Shown here: positions 26,088-34,105 of the stretch, piece after piece | Layout of the letters: every line of letters starts with the position of its first letter | How positions within the stretch are numbered: the stretch's first letter is position 1 | Source of the DNA: CAYINU01 sp964364855 | GTDB taxonomy: Bacteria; Margulisbacteria; Marinamargulisbacteria; CAYINU01 | Length of the DNA stretch: 64,000 bases | Assembly (NCBI GenBank): GCA_964364855.1 | Contig: CAYINU010000002.1 | Span: 1 to 64,000 of the forward strand | Direction: 5' to 3' | The notes under the pieces: generated by a model | Seen by the model: only the letters and a program-made list of their open reading frames with translations | Told to the model about the DNA's origin: nothing | Databases searched by the model: none | Translations under genes and position numbers: made by a program

Positions 26088-26557
26088 AAAAAGCCATTTA
26101 TGCCGGCAGTTTCGACCCCATTACTTTGGGCCACGTCGACATTATCCGGCGTGCGCTGGTGCTGTTTGATGAAGTCCACATTGCCATCTTGCATAACCCC
26201 CTTAAGGCTAGCTTGTTTTCTTTGGATGAACGGATCGATCTGGTGCGGTCCGCAGTGGATGATGGTCGCGTAAAGGTCGAGGGATTTCGTGGCCTATTGG
26301 CGGATTTTGCCTCTCAAAAACAGATTTTCACCATCATTCGAGGATTACGCGCCGTATCGGATTTTGACTACGAGATCCAAATGGCTCACACCAACCGTTT
26401 GCTTCAACCCCAGCTGGATACGGTTTTTTTGATGACGGACGTTTCATTTTCTTATCTAAGTTCAAGTTTGGTTAAGCAGGTCGCCAGTTTCGGCGGCAAT
26501 ATATCCCGCTTTGTTCCGCCGGTGGTGGGACAGGCATTACAGGAGAAGTACCGATGA
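26084..26557 (+). CDS. coaD: Phosphopantetheine adenylyltransferase
   Basis: A 157-residue nucleotidyltransferase, the penultimate step of coenzyme A synthesis. The signature MKKAIYAGSFDPITLGHVDI includes the HxGH-like TLGH motif. RGLRAVSDFDYEIQMAHTNR and SFSYLSSSLVKQVASFGGN complete the family pattern. I chose ATG 26084, which overlaps the rsmD stop by 4 bp. The next gene overlaps its stop in the same way. Confidence 0.95.
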   Translation: MKKAIYAGSFDPITLGHVDIIRRALVLFDEVHIAILHNPLKASLFSLDERIDLVRSAVDDGRVKVEGFRGLLADFASQKQIFTIIRGLRAVSDFDYEIQMAHTNRLLQPQLDTVFLMTDVSFSYLSSSLVKQVASFGGNISRFVPPVVGQALQEKYR

Positions 26558-27030
26558 ATGAGATCTTTGGAATGGTGGATGCGATCGAGGCCTACATTTT
26601 GGGGTGTAAGCGCTTCCCGCTGACAGACAAGATTTTGATGGATGAACGTCGGCTGCTCGAAATGCTGGACAAGGTCCGATTTGCCCTCAAAAGCGAAGGG
26701 CGCATCGTGAGGGAGTCTCTGGAACGGGCTCAAGGAGGGGCGTCAGCGCCTATCTCTGAATCGGCGCAGATCCTTTCGACGGATACGGTATCGGCTATAC
26801 CTGAGTCTGAAATTGCCCAGCGTCGGGCTGAGGCTGAGCAGTATGCCCAGCAGATTTCTGCCGGAGCCGATCAATATGCCGATCAAGTATTGGCCAATAT
26901 GCTGTTTTTGGTGGCCAAATTGCAAAAAAATCTGCAGTCGATGGAAAAAAGCATTGAAAGCGGACGCCAGGTTTTGGAAAAAAATAAAGAGACCCATATG
27001 CCCACAGGAGATGCCAATCATGCGTATTGA
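26554..27030 (+). CDS. Coiled-coil protein of unknown function
   Basis: A 158-residue protein, mostly charged helix. Residues 1-70 (FGMVDAIEAYILGCKRFPLT ... LLEMLDKVRFALKSE) resemble the N-terminal part of small DivIVA- or SMC-linker-like proteins encoded next to coaD in several phyla. A Ser/Pro-rich linker follows, then a long Gln/Glu/Lys coiled coil (RAEAEQYAQQISAGADQYAD ... EKSIESGRQVLEKN). There is no signal or membrane segment. It overlaps coaD (ATGA) and, by 11 bp, rph. I cannot assign a function. Confidence 0.6.
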   Translation: MNEIFGMVDAIEAYILGCKRFPLTDKILMDERRLLEMLDKVRFALKSEGRIVRESLERAQGGASAPISESAQILSTDTVSAIPESEIAQRRAEAEQYAQQISAGADQYADQVLANMLFLVAKLQKNLQSMEKSIESGRQVLEKNKETHMPTGDANHAY

Positions 27031-27748
27031 TCGCCGAGACCCTGATCAAGAACGACCTTTAACCATCGTCCGTAAATTCACGAAATATGCGCCCGGATCC
27101 GTGCTCATTTCCTTCGGGGAGACAAAGGTGTTGTGTACGGCCACCATCGAGGAAAAAGTACCGCCTTTTCTAAAAGAGTCGCAAAAAGGCTGGGTGACTG
27201 CAGAATATTCGATGCTGCCAGGCGCCACGCATACCCGCAGCGTCCGAGAGGTCAAGCGTGGCCATCAGTCCGGGAGAACTACCGAGATCCAGCGTCTTAT
27301 CGGACGGTCGTTGCGCTCGGTTATCGATGGAAAAAAGCTGGGAGAGCGGACCATTACGGTTGACTGTGACGTGTTGCAAGCGGATGGCGGGACACGTACT
27401 GCGGCGATTACCGGCGGAATGATCGCGATGTGGGACGCAGTACAGTATCTATTGTCCGAGCGTAAAATCAGGCAAAACCCGATTACCGAATTTTTGGCCG
27501 CCGTCAGTGTGGGCATCGTGGATGATCAGATTATGGTGGATCTTTGCTACGATGAAGATGTGCGCGCCCAAGTGGATATGAATGTGGTTATCACCCAGTC
27601 CGGGGCCTTGGTTGAAGTTCAGGGCACAGGCGAGGAACGGCCGTTTAGCCGCCATCAATTTGATGCCATGCTGGATGCCGCGACGTTGTCGGTCGGACGC
27701 TTGATTGCGGCTGCGCGAGAGTCCGTGGGTGAGCTGACGGTGGCATGA
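27020..27748 (+). CDS. rph: Ribonuclease PH
   Basis: A 242-residue phosphorolytic 3'-5' exoribonuclease that trims tRNA 3' ends. Motifs: MRIDRRDPDQERPLTI, SVLISFGETKVLCTATIEE, GWVTAEYSMLPGATHTR, RTTEIQRLIGRSLR and TVDCDVLQADGGTRTAAITG. I chose ATG 27020, with AGGAG nine bases upstream; the ATG at 27011 touches the ribosome site directly. It overlaps the coiled-coil gene by 11 bp and the PAS gene by ATGA. It is relevant to tRNA-Tyr here, whose CCA is not encoded. Confidence 0.95.
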   Translation: MRIDRRDPDQERPLTIVRKFTKYAPGSVLISFGETKVLCTATIEEKVPPFLKESQKGWVTAEYSMLPGATHTRSVREVKRGHQSGRTTEIQRLIGRSLRSVIDGKKLGERTITVDCDVLQADGGTRTAAITGGMIAMWDAVQYLLSERKIRQNPITEFLAAVSVGIVDDQIMVDLCYDEDVRAQVDMNVVITQSGALVEVQGTGEERPFSRHQFDAMLDAATLSVGRLIAAARESVGELTVA

Positions 27749-28401
27749 ATCTGATTTACGAACAGATCGTTCGACAGATTCAGTCGGCGTTACTGGTCAC
27801 AGATTCCAAACTTCGCATTTTATATATCAACGAAGTCGCATGGCAGACTTTTATGGCCAGTCCTGCCGCTCGCGTGGGACGGTCCGTCCGACGGGCCTTT
27901 TCTCCGAGTGTTGTTCGCGTTCTGACAGAGGCTTGGCAACAGGTTCAAAAGACCCAGGCCGCATGGCGCGTGGATGAGTTCAAGTGGGTCAGTCGCACCC
28001 CCGAAAAAACGGAAAAGATAATCGGGTTTACAGCCTCCCCGTGGCGATCGGAGCACTCTGGGACGATCGAAGGGATGATTATTTCAGCAAAGGACATCAC
28101 GCATCTGATTGCCATGCAAGAGCAAATCAAACATTCTCAGAAATTGGGCATCATTTCGCAACTGGTGCTTACCCTGCATCATGAGATCCGAAATCCCCTG
28201 ACTGCTATTTCGACGGCGGTTCAAATGATCAATTCGCACCGGGTAAGCGATGCCGCCAAAATGGAGGCCCTGTGCAAAATTATCGAAGAAAAAGCGATCG
28301 CTATCGAAAACGTCATGCAAAAGCTCAACCAGATTACGGAACCCGTTATTGAAATGTATCCTGGCGGCGTGCCGTTTATTGATCTGAAACGGTCCAAATA
28401 A
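27745..28401 (+). CDS. PAS domain plus histidine-kinase DHp domain, lacking the ATPase domain
   Basis: A 218-residue protein with a PAS-like sensor (about residues 8-118: SALLVTDSKLRILYINEVAW ... EGMIISAKDITHL). A dimerisation/phosphoacceptor helix pair follows (about 130-197), with a good H-box LTLHHEIRNPLTAIS and likely phospho-His146. It ends soon after the second helix; no N, G1, F or G2 box of a HATPase_c domain follows. It therefore cannot autophosphorylate and may be a phosphorelay intermediate, a dimerisation partner of another kinase, or a truncated gene. The next gene starts immediately at the stop codon. No response regulator is nearby. Confidence 0.8.
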   Translation: MNLIYEQIVRQIQSALLVTDSKLRILYINEVAWQTFMASPAARVGRSVRRAFSPSVVRVLTEAWQQVQKTQAAWRVDEFKWVSRTPEKTEKIIGFTASPWRSEHSGTIEGMIISAKDITHLIAMQEQIKHSQKLGIISQLVLTLHHEIRNPLTAISTAVQMINSHRVSDAAKMEALCKIIEEKAIAIENVMQKLNQITEPVIEMYPGGVPFIDLKRSK

Positions 28402-28920
28402 ATGCATGCGTTGGCAATGACCTCCCGACAGAATGCCTTGGCTCTCCATATCTTATTTTTTGCCTATGCGCTGTGTCCGTTTTCGGCCTGGAAAGACATG
28501 CTTTGGCAACTCATTAAGCTTGAGCTTTTTTATATCGGGGGGGCGTGTAAAAAAACAGGCAACTGCTGTGAAGGTATCGTGTTGACGGTGGAGGGCCACC
28601 TGATTGAGACGATTGAGGCCTTTGAGAACGCGCGAAAAAAGCACGCCGAATTGACTTGCTTTGAGCCTGCTGGTGTGGGTAGCGTATTTAACTGCCGGAA
28701 TCTGAAACCTGACCGGACTTGCGCGGACTACGCCAATCGGCCGCAATTGTGCCGAGCGTATCCTGCCAATCATTTTTTTTCTGGCAACCGGTTTTATGAT
28801 GACTGCGGGTTTAGGGTGATACCAAAGGCGTGGCACACCCTCATTTCCTCCCATCGGGGCTTACATCGACGTGTTCAGGATTTTGCGGCCACTTACGATG
28901 TTGTATGGCGGGGTAATTGA
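28402..28920 (+). CDS. YkgJ/CxxCxxCC-type cysteine-cluster protein
   Basis: A 172-residue protein with the zinc- or iron-chelating cysteine-cluster pattern: GGACKKTGNCCEGI near residue 50, then FNCRNL, DRTCADYANRPQLCRAYPA and YDDCGF. The biochemical role of the family is not established. An N-terminal hydrophobic stretch (ALALHILFFAYALCPF) may be a membrane or buried helix. ATG 28402 abuts the upstream stop, and ATG 28417 is an alternative. Its stop overlaps the JAMM gene (TGATG), suggesting joint expression. Confidence 0.75.
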   Translation: MHALAMTSRQNALALHILFFAYALCPFSAWKDMLWQLIKLELFYIGGACKKTGNCCEGIVLTVEGHLIETIEAFENARKKHAELTCFEPAGVGSVFNCRNLKPDRTCADYANRPQLCRAYPANHFFSGNRFYDDCGFRVIPKAWHTLISSHRGLHRRVQDFAATYDVVWRGN

Positions 28921-29504
28921 TGGATCCCGTTTCAACGTTTTACATTACGGACCGCCACTACAACCTCATCATTCGCCAGGGCATAGCCAACTATCCGCAA
29001 GAAAGCGGTGGATTTGTGGGAGGGCGGTCTGGTGTCATTTTGGGTGTGCTGCCCGTATTCAATCAGCATTTGTACAACAAAACCGATACCTATGGCTTGG
29101 GTCCCGAAGATACGCTCCGTGCCCACCAGTTTTTTGAAAAACATCGCCTGACCTGTTTTGGAGTATACCACTCCCATCCCAAGGGCTTGCCCGAGCCCTC
29201 GTTTCAGGATTTAAAATCCGGCAATAAATTTCATTTCATTGTCGGCCTACGTGACCTCAAAAACCCGGTTTTGTTTTGCTATGAGGCCCGCGGATTTCAG
29301 GCTCAGGCCATACCCTTGGTCGTGATTACCGAAAAAGACCTACCCCAATACTTACCCGCGCAAGATGTGGCTCGTTACCATCCCAACTTCGAGTCCATTG
29401 ACCTCTCCCAGAAGATCGAAGACATCAAAAATCAGACCATTTTATATCCGAAAAATCCGCCCACAGATCCCCATAACCCGGATGGATTTAGTACGTTTGC
29501 CTAA
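28920..29504 (+). CDS. JAMM/MPN+ metalloprotease-like protein
   Basis: A 194-residue protein with a complete JAMM zinc-protease motif: Glu28 in QESGGFVGG, and His84-x-His86-x7-Ser94-x2-Asp97 in VYHSHPKGLPEPSFQD. Bacterial members cleave isopeptide- or thioester-linked ThiS/MoaD-like proteins (Mec+ acts on CysO) or peptides of unknown kind. A ThiS-like gene is in the window but not adjacent, so pairing is only a suggestion. The C-terminal about 60 residues are polar and Pro-rich. The start overlaps the upstream stop by one base. Confidence 0.85.
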   Translation: MDPVSTFYITDRHYNLIIRQGIANYPQESGGFVGGRSGVILGVLPVFNQHLYNKTDTYGLGPEDTLRAHQFFEKHRLTCFGVYHSHPKGLPEPSFQDLKSGNKFHFIVGLRDLKNPVLFCYEARGFQAQAIPLVVITEKDLPQYLPAQDVARYHPNFESIDLSQKIEDIKNQTILYPKNPPTDPHNPDGFSTFA

Positions 29505-29536
29505 ATGCGTAACTGGCATGTTAAACTAAAAGTCCT

Positions 29537-29845
29537 ATGCCAAAACGCCTAAAGTTAAATATTGACTTAAATATTCCGATTACTGTCCTTTTAGAGGGGG
29601 ATATGTACGTTGCCTATACGCCTGCATTTGATTTATCGAGCTGTGGAGAGACGTTCGAGGAGGCCGAAATTAATTTGCGGGACGCTACTATACTTTTTAT
29701 TGAAGAATGTATTCGAATGGGAACACTCGAACGGGTTTTAGAATCTTGTGGGTGGGCAATCCAGAAACGACAAAACAAATGGGTGCCGCCGCAAATCATC
29801 AAACATGACCTTATGCAATTGCCTCCACTTGCGCTTGCTGCCTGA
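29537..29845 (+). CDS. hicB: HicB-family antitoxin, apparently orphan
   Basis: A 102-residue protein with the HicB partial RNase-H-like fold: LNIPITVLLEGDMYVAYTPA, LSSCGETFEEAEINLRDAT, and a helical tail. HicB binds and neutralises the mRNA interferase HicA and usually represses its own operon. The coding sequence is intact. The hicA reading frame that overlaps its stop (TGATG) is broken, so the antitoxin no longer has a functional local toxin. The order hicB-hicA is the reverse of the classical order but is common. Confidence 0.8.
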   Translation: MPKRLKLNIDLNIPITVLLEGDMYVAYTPAFDLSSCGETFEEAEINLRDATILFIEECIRMGTLERVLESCGWAIQKRQNKWVPPQIIKHDLMQLPPLALAA

Positions 29846-30040
29846 TGGCTCATATCACGCCTGTTGGGATGCACCTTTTCAAGGCAAAAAGGGAGTCATA
29901 AAGTATATGTGCGCTCAGATTTGCCTCGACCTATTATTATTCCGAGTTACAAAGGGGTACCTGTTTTTGTTATTCGGAATATTTTAAGGCAATTGGACAT
30001 CGGCCAAGAGCAGTATTTCCAGCTGCTAAAAACACTTTAA
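29845..30040 (+). pseudogene. hicA: hicA toxin remnant (internal deletion with frameshift)
   Basis: ATG 29845 begins MAHITPV, the usual HicA start, but this frame stops after 18 codons. From 29867 another frame reads GCTFSRQKGSHKVYVRSD, then IIIPSYKGVPVFVIRNILRQ and a stop at 30038-30040. This is the double-stranded-RNA-binding-like HicA core with the catalytic His in RQKGSHKVY. About 12-15 codons of the first helix that would link the two parts are missing, and the frame is shifted. The remnant totals about 65 residues against about 75-80 in intact relatives. Its stop codon overlaps the convergent proA stop. Confidence 0.75.
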
Positions 30041-31284
30041 TCTGACCGAATCTGCCCGGTTCCGGTCACGATGTATTTGTATGTGGTCAGTACATCCAGT
30101 CCCATCGGACCTCGCGCATGCAGTTTTTGAGTCGAAATGCCGATCTCGGCACCAAACCCGAATGCACCGCCGTCGGTGAACCGGGTTGACGCATTTACCA
30201 TAACAGCTGCGGCATCCACGGCCTCCGTAAATCGCTGGGCGGATTCCAAATCCCGGGTAATGATGGCTTCAGTATGCTGGGTGCCATAGGTTTGGATATG
30301 CGATATCGCGTCATCCAGGCTGTCGACCACTTTGACAGACAAAATAAGATCCAGATATTCGGTTGCCCAATCAGCCGGTGTGGCCGGTACGACTTGGGCC
30401 AGAGTCTGGGTTACCTCACAACCGCGGACTTCCACACCCAGGGATACCAATTGGTTCACCAGGTCCGGCAATAATCGGGATGCGACATCTGCATGGACCA
30501 ATACCGTCTCGCAGGCATTGCATACGGATGGACGCTGGACCTTTGCATTGCGGATAATATCCGTAGCCATTTGCAGATCGGCCGATGCGTCCACGTAGAC
30601 ATGGCAAATGCCAACACCGGTCTCGATCGTGGGAACGGTGGCGTTTTCCACTACAGATTGGATCAGCGACGCCCCACCGCGGGGAATCAGCACACTGAGG
30701 TATTTGTTCATCCGCATGAGGGCATTTGCACTGTCGCGAGAGGGATCCTCCAGCAATTGAATGGCCTGTTCTGGGAGGCCAGTTGTTTTCAGCCCGATCC
30801 GTAAGGCTGTTGCGATGGCCGAATTGGAGTGATACGCCGATCCACTGCCGCGCAGCACAACGGCGTTACTGGTCTTGATGCACAGCGCGGCGGCATCTGC
30901 GGTGACATTGGGACGGCCTTCATAAATCATGCCGACGACACCTAGCGGAACGCGGACTTTTTGGATTTTGAGCCCGTTGGGCCTGACCCAGCCATGTAGC
31001 ACTTCTCCAATGGGGTCAGGCAAAGCGGCAATATCCCGTAGCGCTTGCGCGATGGCGGTAATGCGGTCAGTAGTCAACAGGAGCCGATCCAAAATGGCGG
31101 CCAAAAACCCGGCTTTTTTACCGTTTTCAAGGTCAGCTTTATTGGCATCTAAGACGGTACTCGTTTGGGACTCCAAGGCCGATGCCATCGCCAGAAGGGC
31201 ATCATTTTTTTGTTGGGTGGAGGCGGTCCCCAACGTCCGGCTGGCGCTTAACGCTGCTTGGCATTGCTGCTCGACAGTTTTCAT
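30037..31284 (-). CDS. proA: Gamma-glutamyl phosphate reductase
   Basis: A 415-residue NADPH-dependent dehydrogenase, the second step of proline synthesis. Motifs: VPLGVVGMIYEGRPNVTADA, AVVLRGSGSAYHSN, LIPRGGASLIQSVVENATVP, and the catalytic Cys in QRPSVCNACETVLVH. The C-terminus has GAEIGISTQKLHARGPMGL. It overlaps proB by ATGA. Its stop overlaps that of the hicA remnant on the other strand, so no terminator separates them. Confidence 0.96.
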   Translation of the reverse strand: MKTVEQQCQAALSASRTLGTASTQQKNDALLAMASALESQTSTVLDANKADLENGKKAGFLAAILDRLLLTTDRITAIAQALRDIAALPDPIGEVLHGWVRPNGLKIQKVRVPLGVVGMIYEGRPNVTADAAALCIKTSNAVVLRGSGSAYHSNSAIATALRIGLKTTGLPEQAIQLLEDPSRDSANALMRMNKYLSVLIPRGGASLIQSVVENATVPTIETGVGICHVYVDASADLQMATDIIRNAKVQRPSVCNACETVLVHADVASRLLPDLVNQLVSLGVEVRGCEVTQTLAQVVPATPADWATEYLDLILSVKVVDSLDDAISHIQTYGTQHTEAIITRDLESAQRFTEAVDAAAVMVNASTRFTDGGAFGFGAEIGISTQKLHARGPMGLDVLTTYKYIVTGTGQIRSD

Positions 31285-32060
31285 AAGGTATCCTTGCGGC
31301 TAGCGATACGCGTTCCGATGCCTTTTCCAGATAGCAAAGCAGGCAGATTTTCTGGCCGTCTTCCGTTGGCCAAGATGACATCAATTCCACTGTCAGAGGC
31401 ACGTTTGGATGCCAGCAGTTTAGAACGCATGCCTCCACGGCTCTTGCCGTTGGCTTTGTCCTGGGCCCAGGATAGGACGGTATCGTCGATACCATCCAGG
31501 GACTCGACCAAGGTTGCCTGCGAATTTTCCATCGGATTGGCGGTAAACAGGCCGTCGATATCGGTCAAAATCACGAGCAGATCTGCCTCAACCAATTGGG
31601 CTACTTGCGCAGAAAGCTGGTCGTTATCGCCAAATTTGATTTCTTCAGTAGCGACGGAGTCATTTTCATTTATTATCGGGATGACATTGTGGTGCCACAA
31701 CGCGGCAATGGTGTCCTTCACGGGACCACGGCGGTGGTCTTCCATCATGCCGTCTTGGGTGAGTAAGATTTGGCCGATTTGAATGCCATGAAACTCAAAA
31801 AAAGCGGCATAATTTTCCATTAGCAGTCTCTGTCCGATGGCTGCGGCAGCCTGTTTTTCGGGAATGCTTTGTGGATGAATGCCCATGCGTTCGGCGCCAC
31901 AGGTGATGGCTGCTGACGTCACGACCACCAGTTCTCGGTGGGCCCGATGAAGGCGAGCGATTTGCTCGACCAAATCACGGAGTTGATTAAGGTCCAATTT
32001 GTTTTGGGACGTAGTCAGTACATTCGTCCCAATCTTGATCACCATCCGGCGGTTCGCCAT
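31281..32060 (-). CDS. proB: Glutamate 5-kinase, short form without PUA domain
   Basis: A 259-residue amino-acid kinase that phosphorylates glutamate, the first step of proline synthesis. Motifs: MVIKIGTNVLT, VVVTSAAITCGAERMG, PIINENDSVATEEIKFGDND, LLVILTDIDGLFTANP and GKSRGGMRSKLLASK. E. coli ProB (367 residues) carries a C-terminal PUA domain that is missing here, as in many lineages. The usual SSGAVAAG loop is SAAITCG. It is translationally coupled to proA. Confidence 0.95.
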   Translation of the reverse strand: MANRRMVIKIGTNVLTTSQNKLDLNQLRDLVEQIARLHRAHRELVVVTSAAITCGAERMGIHPQSIPEKQAAAAIGQRLLMENYAAFFEFHGIQIGQILLTQDGMMEDHRRGPVKDTIAALWHHNVIPIINENDSVATEEIKFGDNDQLSAQVAQLVEADLLVILTDIDGLFTANPMENSQATLVESLDGIDDTVLSWAQDKANGKSRGGMRSKLLASKRASDSGIDVILANGRRPENLPALLSGKGIGTRIASRKDTL

Positions 32061-32119
32061 TGGGGTATCCTAGTATGTCCCCGTAAGGGTTTCAAGACGC
32101 TCTAAGACGGCTTCCCCAT

Positions 32120-33109
32120 TTATGATGCTAGCTCGAGTATCTTATACCGCAACACGTCAATCCCGGTTTGGGCTGCTGCGGATAACACAATTGGCTTAAT
32201 GCCTTGGGCTGAGAAGGCACTTGTTTGTTCCACTTGCTCGGCCTCAGACAATTGATCGGCCTTGTTTAGGACCACGATCATGGGCTTGGCTGTGATTTCA
32301 TAGTCGGTGGTTTCCAGTTCGGTTTGAACGGTTTGAAAATGTATCCAGGTCTGTTCCGGTGCGTCAGGCACCATTTCTACGACATGGACGAGCACTTTTG
32401 TGCGATCGATGTGGCGCAAGAAGGCTGCACCCAAACCCGCACCTTCAGAGGCGCCCTCGATGAGCCCTGGAATATCGGCAATGACAATTTCTTGATCTGC
32501 AAATTTTAATACACCCAAATTCGGTGTCAGCGTCGTGAACGGATATGCGGCAATCTTCGGGTTGGCGTTGGTGAGGGCTTTAAGCAACGTTGACTTACCG
32601 GCATTGGGTAGACCCACCAGTCCCACCCCAGCGATGAGGCGTAATTCCAGAACCAATATCCGATTCTCTCCCGGCAGTCCGGGCTGGGCACGGCGGGGGG
32701 TGCGGTTGGTGGGTGTGGCAAAGTAGGTATTGCCTTTGCCGCCTTTGCCGCCTTTGGCTATCACCAGTGTTTCGTCCGCTGTGGTCAAATCCGCTACCAA
32801 TTCATTGTCTTCAAAGACCATCGTGCCCAGCGGCACATCAATCACAATGGACTTGCCGTCTTGACCGTGAGAATTGCGGCCTTTGCCTTGCAGGCCCGAG
32901 CCGGCCTTGTAGATGCGTTTTACTTTCAAATCCATCAGGGTTTGCAAACGTGACGATGCACGCAGGATGATGCTGCCGCCCTCACCACCGTCTCCGCCGT
33001 CCGGACCACCGAAAGGAATAAATTTCTCGCGACGAAAACTGATAGCCCCAGCGCCGCCATGGCCGCCTTGGACCTCTATTTCAACCTGATCGACGAATTT
33101 AATGCTCAA
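32120..33109 (-). CDS. obg: Obg GTPase (CgtA), without C-terminal OCT domain
   Basis: A 329-residue ribosome-assembly GTPase. The N-terminal Gly-rich Obg domain (residues about 1-158: GGHGGAGAISFRREKFIPFG, GGKGGKGNTYFATPTN) is followed by the G domain: GLPNAGKSTLL, DIPGLIEGASEGAGLG and NKAD. It ends after the G domain, without the OCT domain present in Bacillus Obg. The TTG start directly follows the rpmA stop (TAATTG), giving the usual rplU-rpmA-obg operon with coupled translation. Confidence 0.95.
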   Translation of the reverse strand: MSIKFVDQVEIEVQGGHGGAGAISFRREKFIPFGGPDGGDGGEGGSIILRASSRLQTLMDLKVKRIYKAGSGLQGKGRNSHGQDGKSIVIDVPLGTMVFEDNELVADLTTADETLVIAKGGKGGKGNTYFATPTNRTPRRAQPGLPGENRILVLELRLIAGVGLVGLPNAGKSTLLKALTNANPKIAAYPFTTLTPNLGVLKFADQEIVIADIPGLIEGASEGAGLGAAFLRHIDRTKVLVHVVEMVPDAPEQTWIHFQTVQTELETTDYEITAKPMIVVLNKADQLSEAEQVEQTSAFSAQGIKPIVLSAAAQTGIDVLRYKILELAS

Positions 33110-33364
33110 TTACTGAGCGTAAACGGAAACGCGTTGGCGTTGTTTCGAAATGGGTTCGAATTTGACCACGCCGTTGATCGTGGAGAACAATGTAAAGTCT
33201 CGGCCCATCTCGACGTTGAGACCCGGATGGAATTCCGTACCGCGTTGACGAACCAAAATGTTGCCAGCCAATACCTCTTCGCTGCCGAATCGCTTAATGC
33301 CCAATCGTTTAGAATGGCTATCGCGACCGTTTTTTGTACTACCTTTTCCTTTTTTATGTGCCAT
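33110..33364 (-). CDS. rpmA: Ribosomal protein L27
   Basis: An 84-residue large-subunit protein whose N-terminal tail reaches the peptidyl-transferase centre. MAHKKGKGSTKNGRDSHSKR and RQRGTEFHPG are diagnostic. There is no Firmicute-type N-terminal extension needing cleavage. AAGGAG precedes the ATG. The gene lies 11 bp after rplU and abuts obg. Confidence 0.97.
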   Translation of the reverse strand: MAHKKGKGSTKNGRDSHSKRLGIKRFGSEEVLAGNILVRQRGTEFHPGLNVEMGRDFTLFSTINGVVKFEPISKQRQRVSVYAQ

Positions 33365-33375
33365 GACGCGACTCC

Positions 33376-33684
33376 TTAACCGATGGACTCAATTTTGACC
33401 GTGGTCATTTTTTGGCGATGACCTTGGGTTTTTTTGTAGCCTGTTTTGCGTTTGAATTTAAAAATGATTTCTTTGGGAGCCTTAATTTGGTCGATAACCT
33501 TGGCCACCACTTTTTTGCCTGCCAGATAAGGTTGGCCTACTTCGATATCCGTATCGGTGCCAATTAGTAGCACCTGCTCAAAGGTTACGGATTCCCCTGG
33601 ATTTGCGGTCAATTTTTCGATGTCTAGGGTAGTGCCTTGCTCTACGATGTATTGTTTTCCGCCGGTTTCAATTACTGCGAACAT
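33376..33684 (-). CDS. rplU: Ribosomal protein L21
   Basis: A 102-residue large-subunit protein: MFAVIETGGKQYIVEQGTTL at the start, then KVVAKVIDQIKAPKEIIFKFKRKTGYKKTQGHRQKMT. CAGGAGG lies 8 bases before the ATG. It is the first gene of rplU-rpmA-obg and has its own promoter and a short structured leader. Confidence 0.97.
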   Translation of the reverse strand: MFAVIETGGKQYIVEQGTTLDIEKLTANPGESVTFEQVLLIGTDTDIEVGQPYLAGKKVVAKVIDQIKAPKEIIFKFKRKTGYKKTQGHRQKMTTVKIESIG

Positions 33685-33723
33685 TCCAAACCTCCTGCCC
33701 GATCACTGGCACGTCTATAGCTG

Positions 33724-33779
33724 CGTCCTTGCGGACGTCAGAAGCCACTTACTATATCTAGCCTGAATTCCCATGTCAA
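33724..33779 (-). promoter_or_regulatory. rplU-rpmA-obg promoter and leader hairpin
   Basis: Minus-strand TTGACA (33774-33779), a 17-bp spacer and TATAGT (33751-33756) form a near-consensus sigma-70 promoter. The leader then carries a short stem CGTCC-GCAA-GGACG (33724-33737) with a GNRA loop, about 40 bases before the start codon. The hairpin may be an L21-type leader structure, which is a guess. Confidence 0.75.
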
Positions 33780-33790
33780 TTCATATTGCA

Positions 33791-33845
33791 TTTGTATGAC
33801 GCTTCGCGGTCGGCGCTGTGTGCCTCCAATTGCATGGACAGGAAC
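33791..33845. repeat. Degenerate dispersed intergenic repeat, copy C
   Basis: Third copy of the repeat seen at 33-93 and 2689-2755, placed between two divergent promoters. It shares TTTGTAT.ACGC, CGCGGTCG.CGC.GTG and ACAGGA with copy A, and CTCCAA.TTGC.T with copy B. The following stretch to about 33930 contains several GAGC/GCTC half-palindromes but no gene. Together with the two promoters this accounts for the gene-free stretch 33685-34017. Confidence 0.4.
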
Positions 33846-33938
33846 AGCCTTGAGCCGAGTGAGCCTGAATTCATTTCGGGCGAACGGGGCGAGTGCTCGT
33901 GAGCTACTGCGAGCATGCCGAGCCAATATTAAAAGATG

Positions 33939-33967
33939 TTGACACTTTCGTTTTTAAAATGTTAAAT
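33939..33967 (+). promoter_or_regulatory. Promoter of the tRNA-Trp-secE-nusG-ribosomal superoperon
   Basis: TTGACA (33939-33944), exactly 17 bp, then TTAAAT (33962-33967). It lies about 50 bases before tRNA-Trp. No terminator is seen between the tRNA and secE, so this promoter probably drives tRNA-Trp, secE, nusG and the L11/L1/L10/L12 genes. Confidence 0.8.
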
Positions 33968-34017
33968 TTCGTGTCTACGTTTTGTGCAGAGAACCTGCAG
34001 CGTGGTGCTATTGAGTT

Positions 34018-34094
34018 AGGCCCGTAGCTCCAACTGGTAGAGCATCGGTCTCCAAAACCGAGTGTTGTCGGTTCGAATCCGACCGGGCCTGCCA
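34018..34094 (+). tRNA. tRNA-Trp (CCA)
   Basis: The acceptor AGGCCCG (34018-34024) pairs with CGGGCCT; anticodon arm TCGGT-CTCCAAA-ACCGA gives anticodon CCA. The T arm GTCGGTTCGAATCCGAC is perfect. Discriminator G at 34091 is followed by an encoded CCA. It sits 11 bp before secE, the conserved bacterial tRNA-Trp-secE-nusG arrangement, but no rpmG lies between. Confidence 0.97.
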
Positions 34095-34105
34095 GACTGG
34101 AGAAT

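Noticed and set aside
29748..29987. A 79-codon plus-strand frame over the end of hicB
   Set aside because: It is out of frame with the HicA core and unlike any family; the HicA homology lies in the neighbouring frame.
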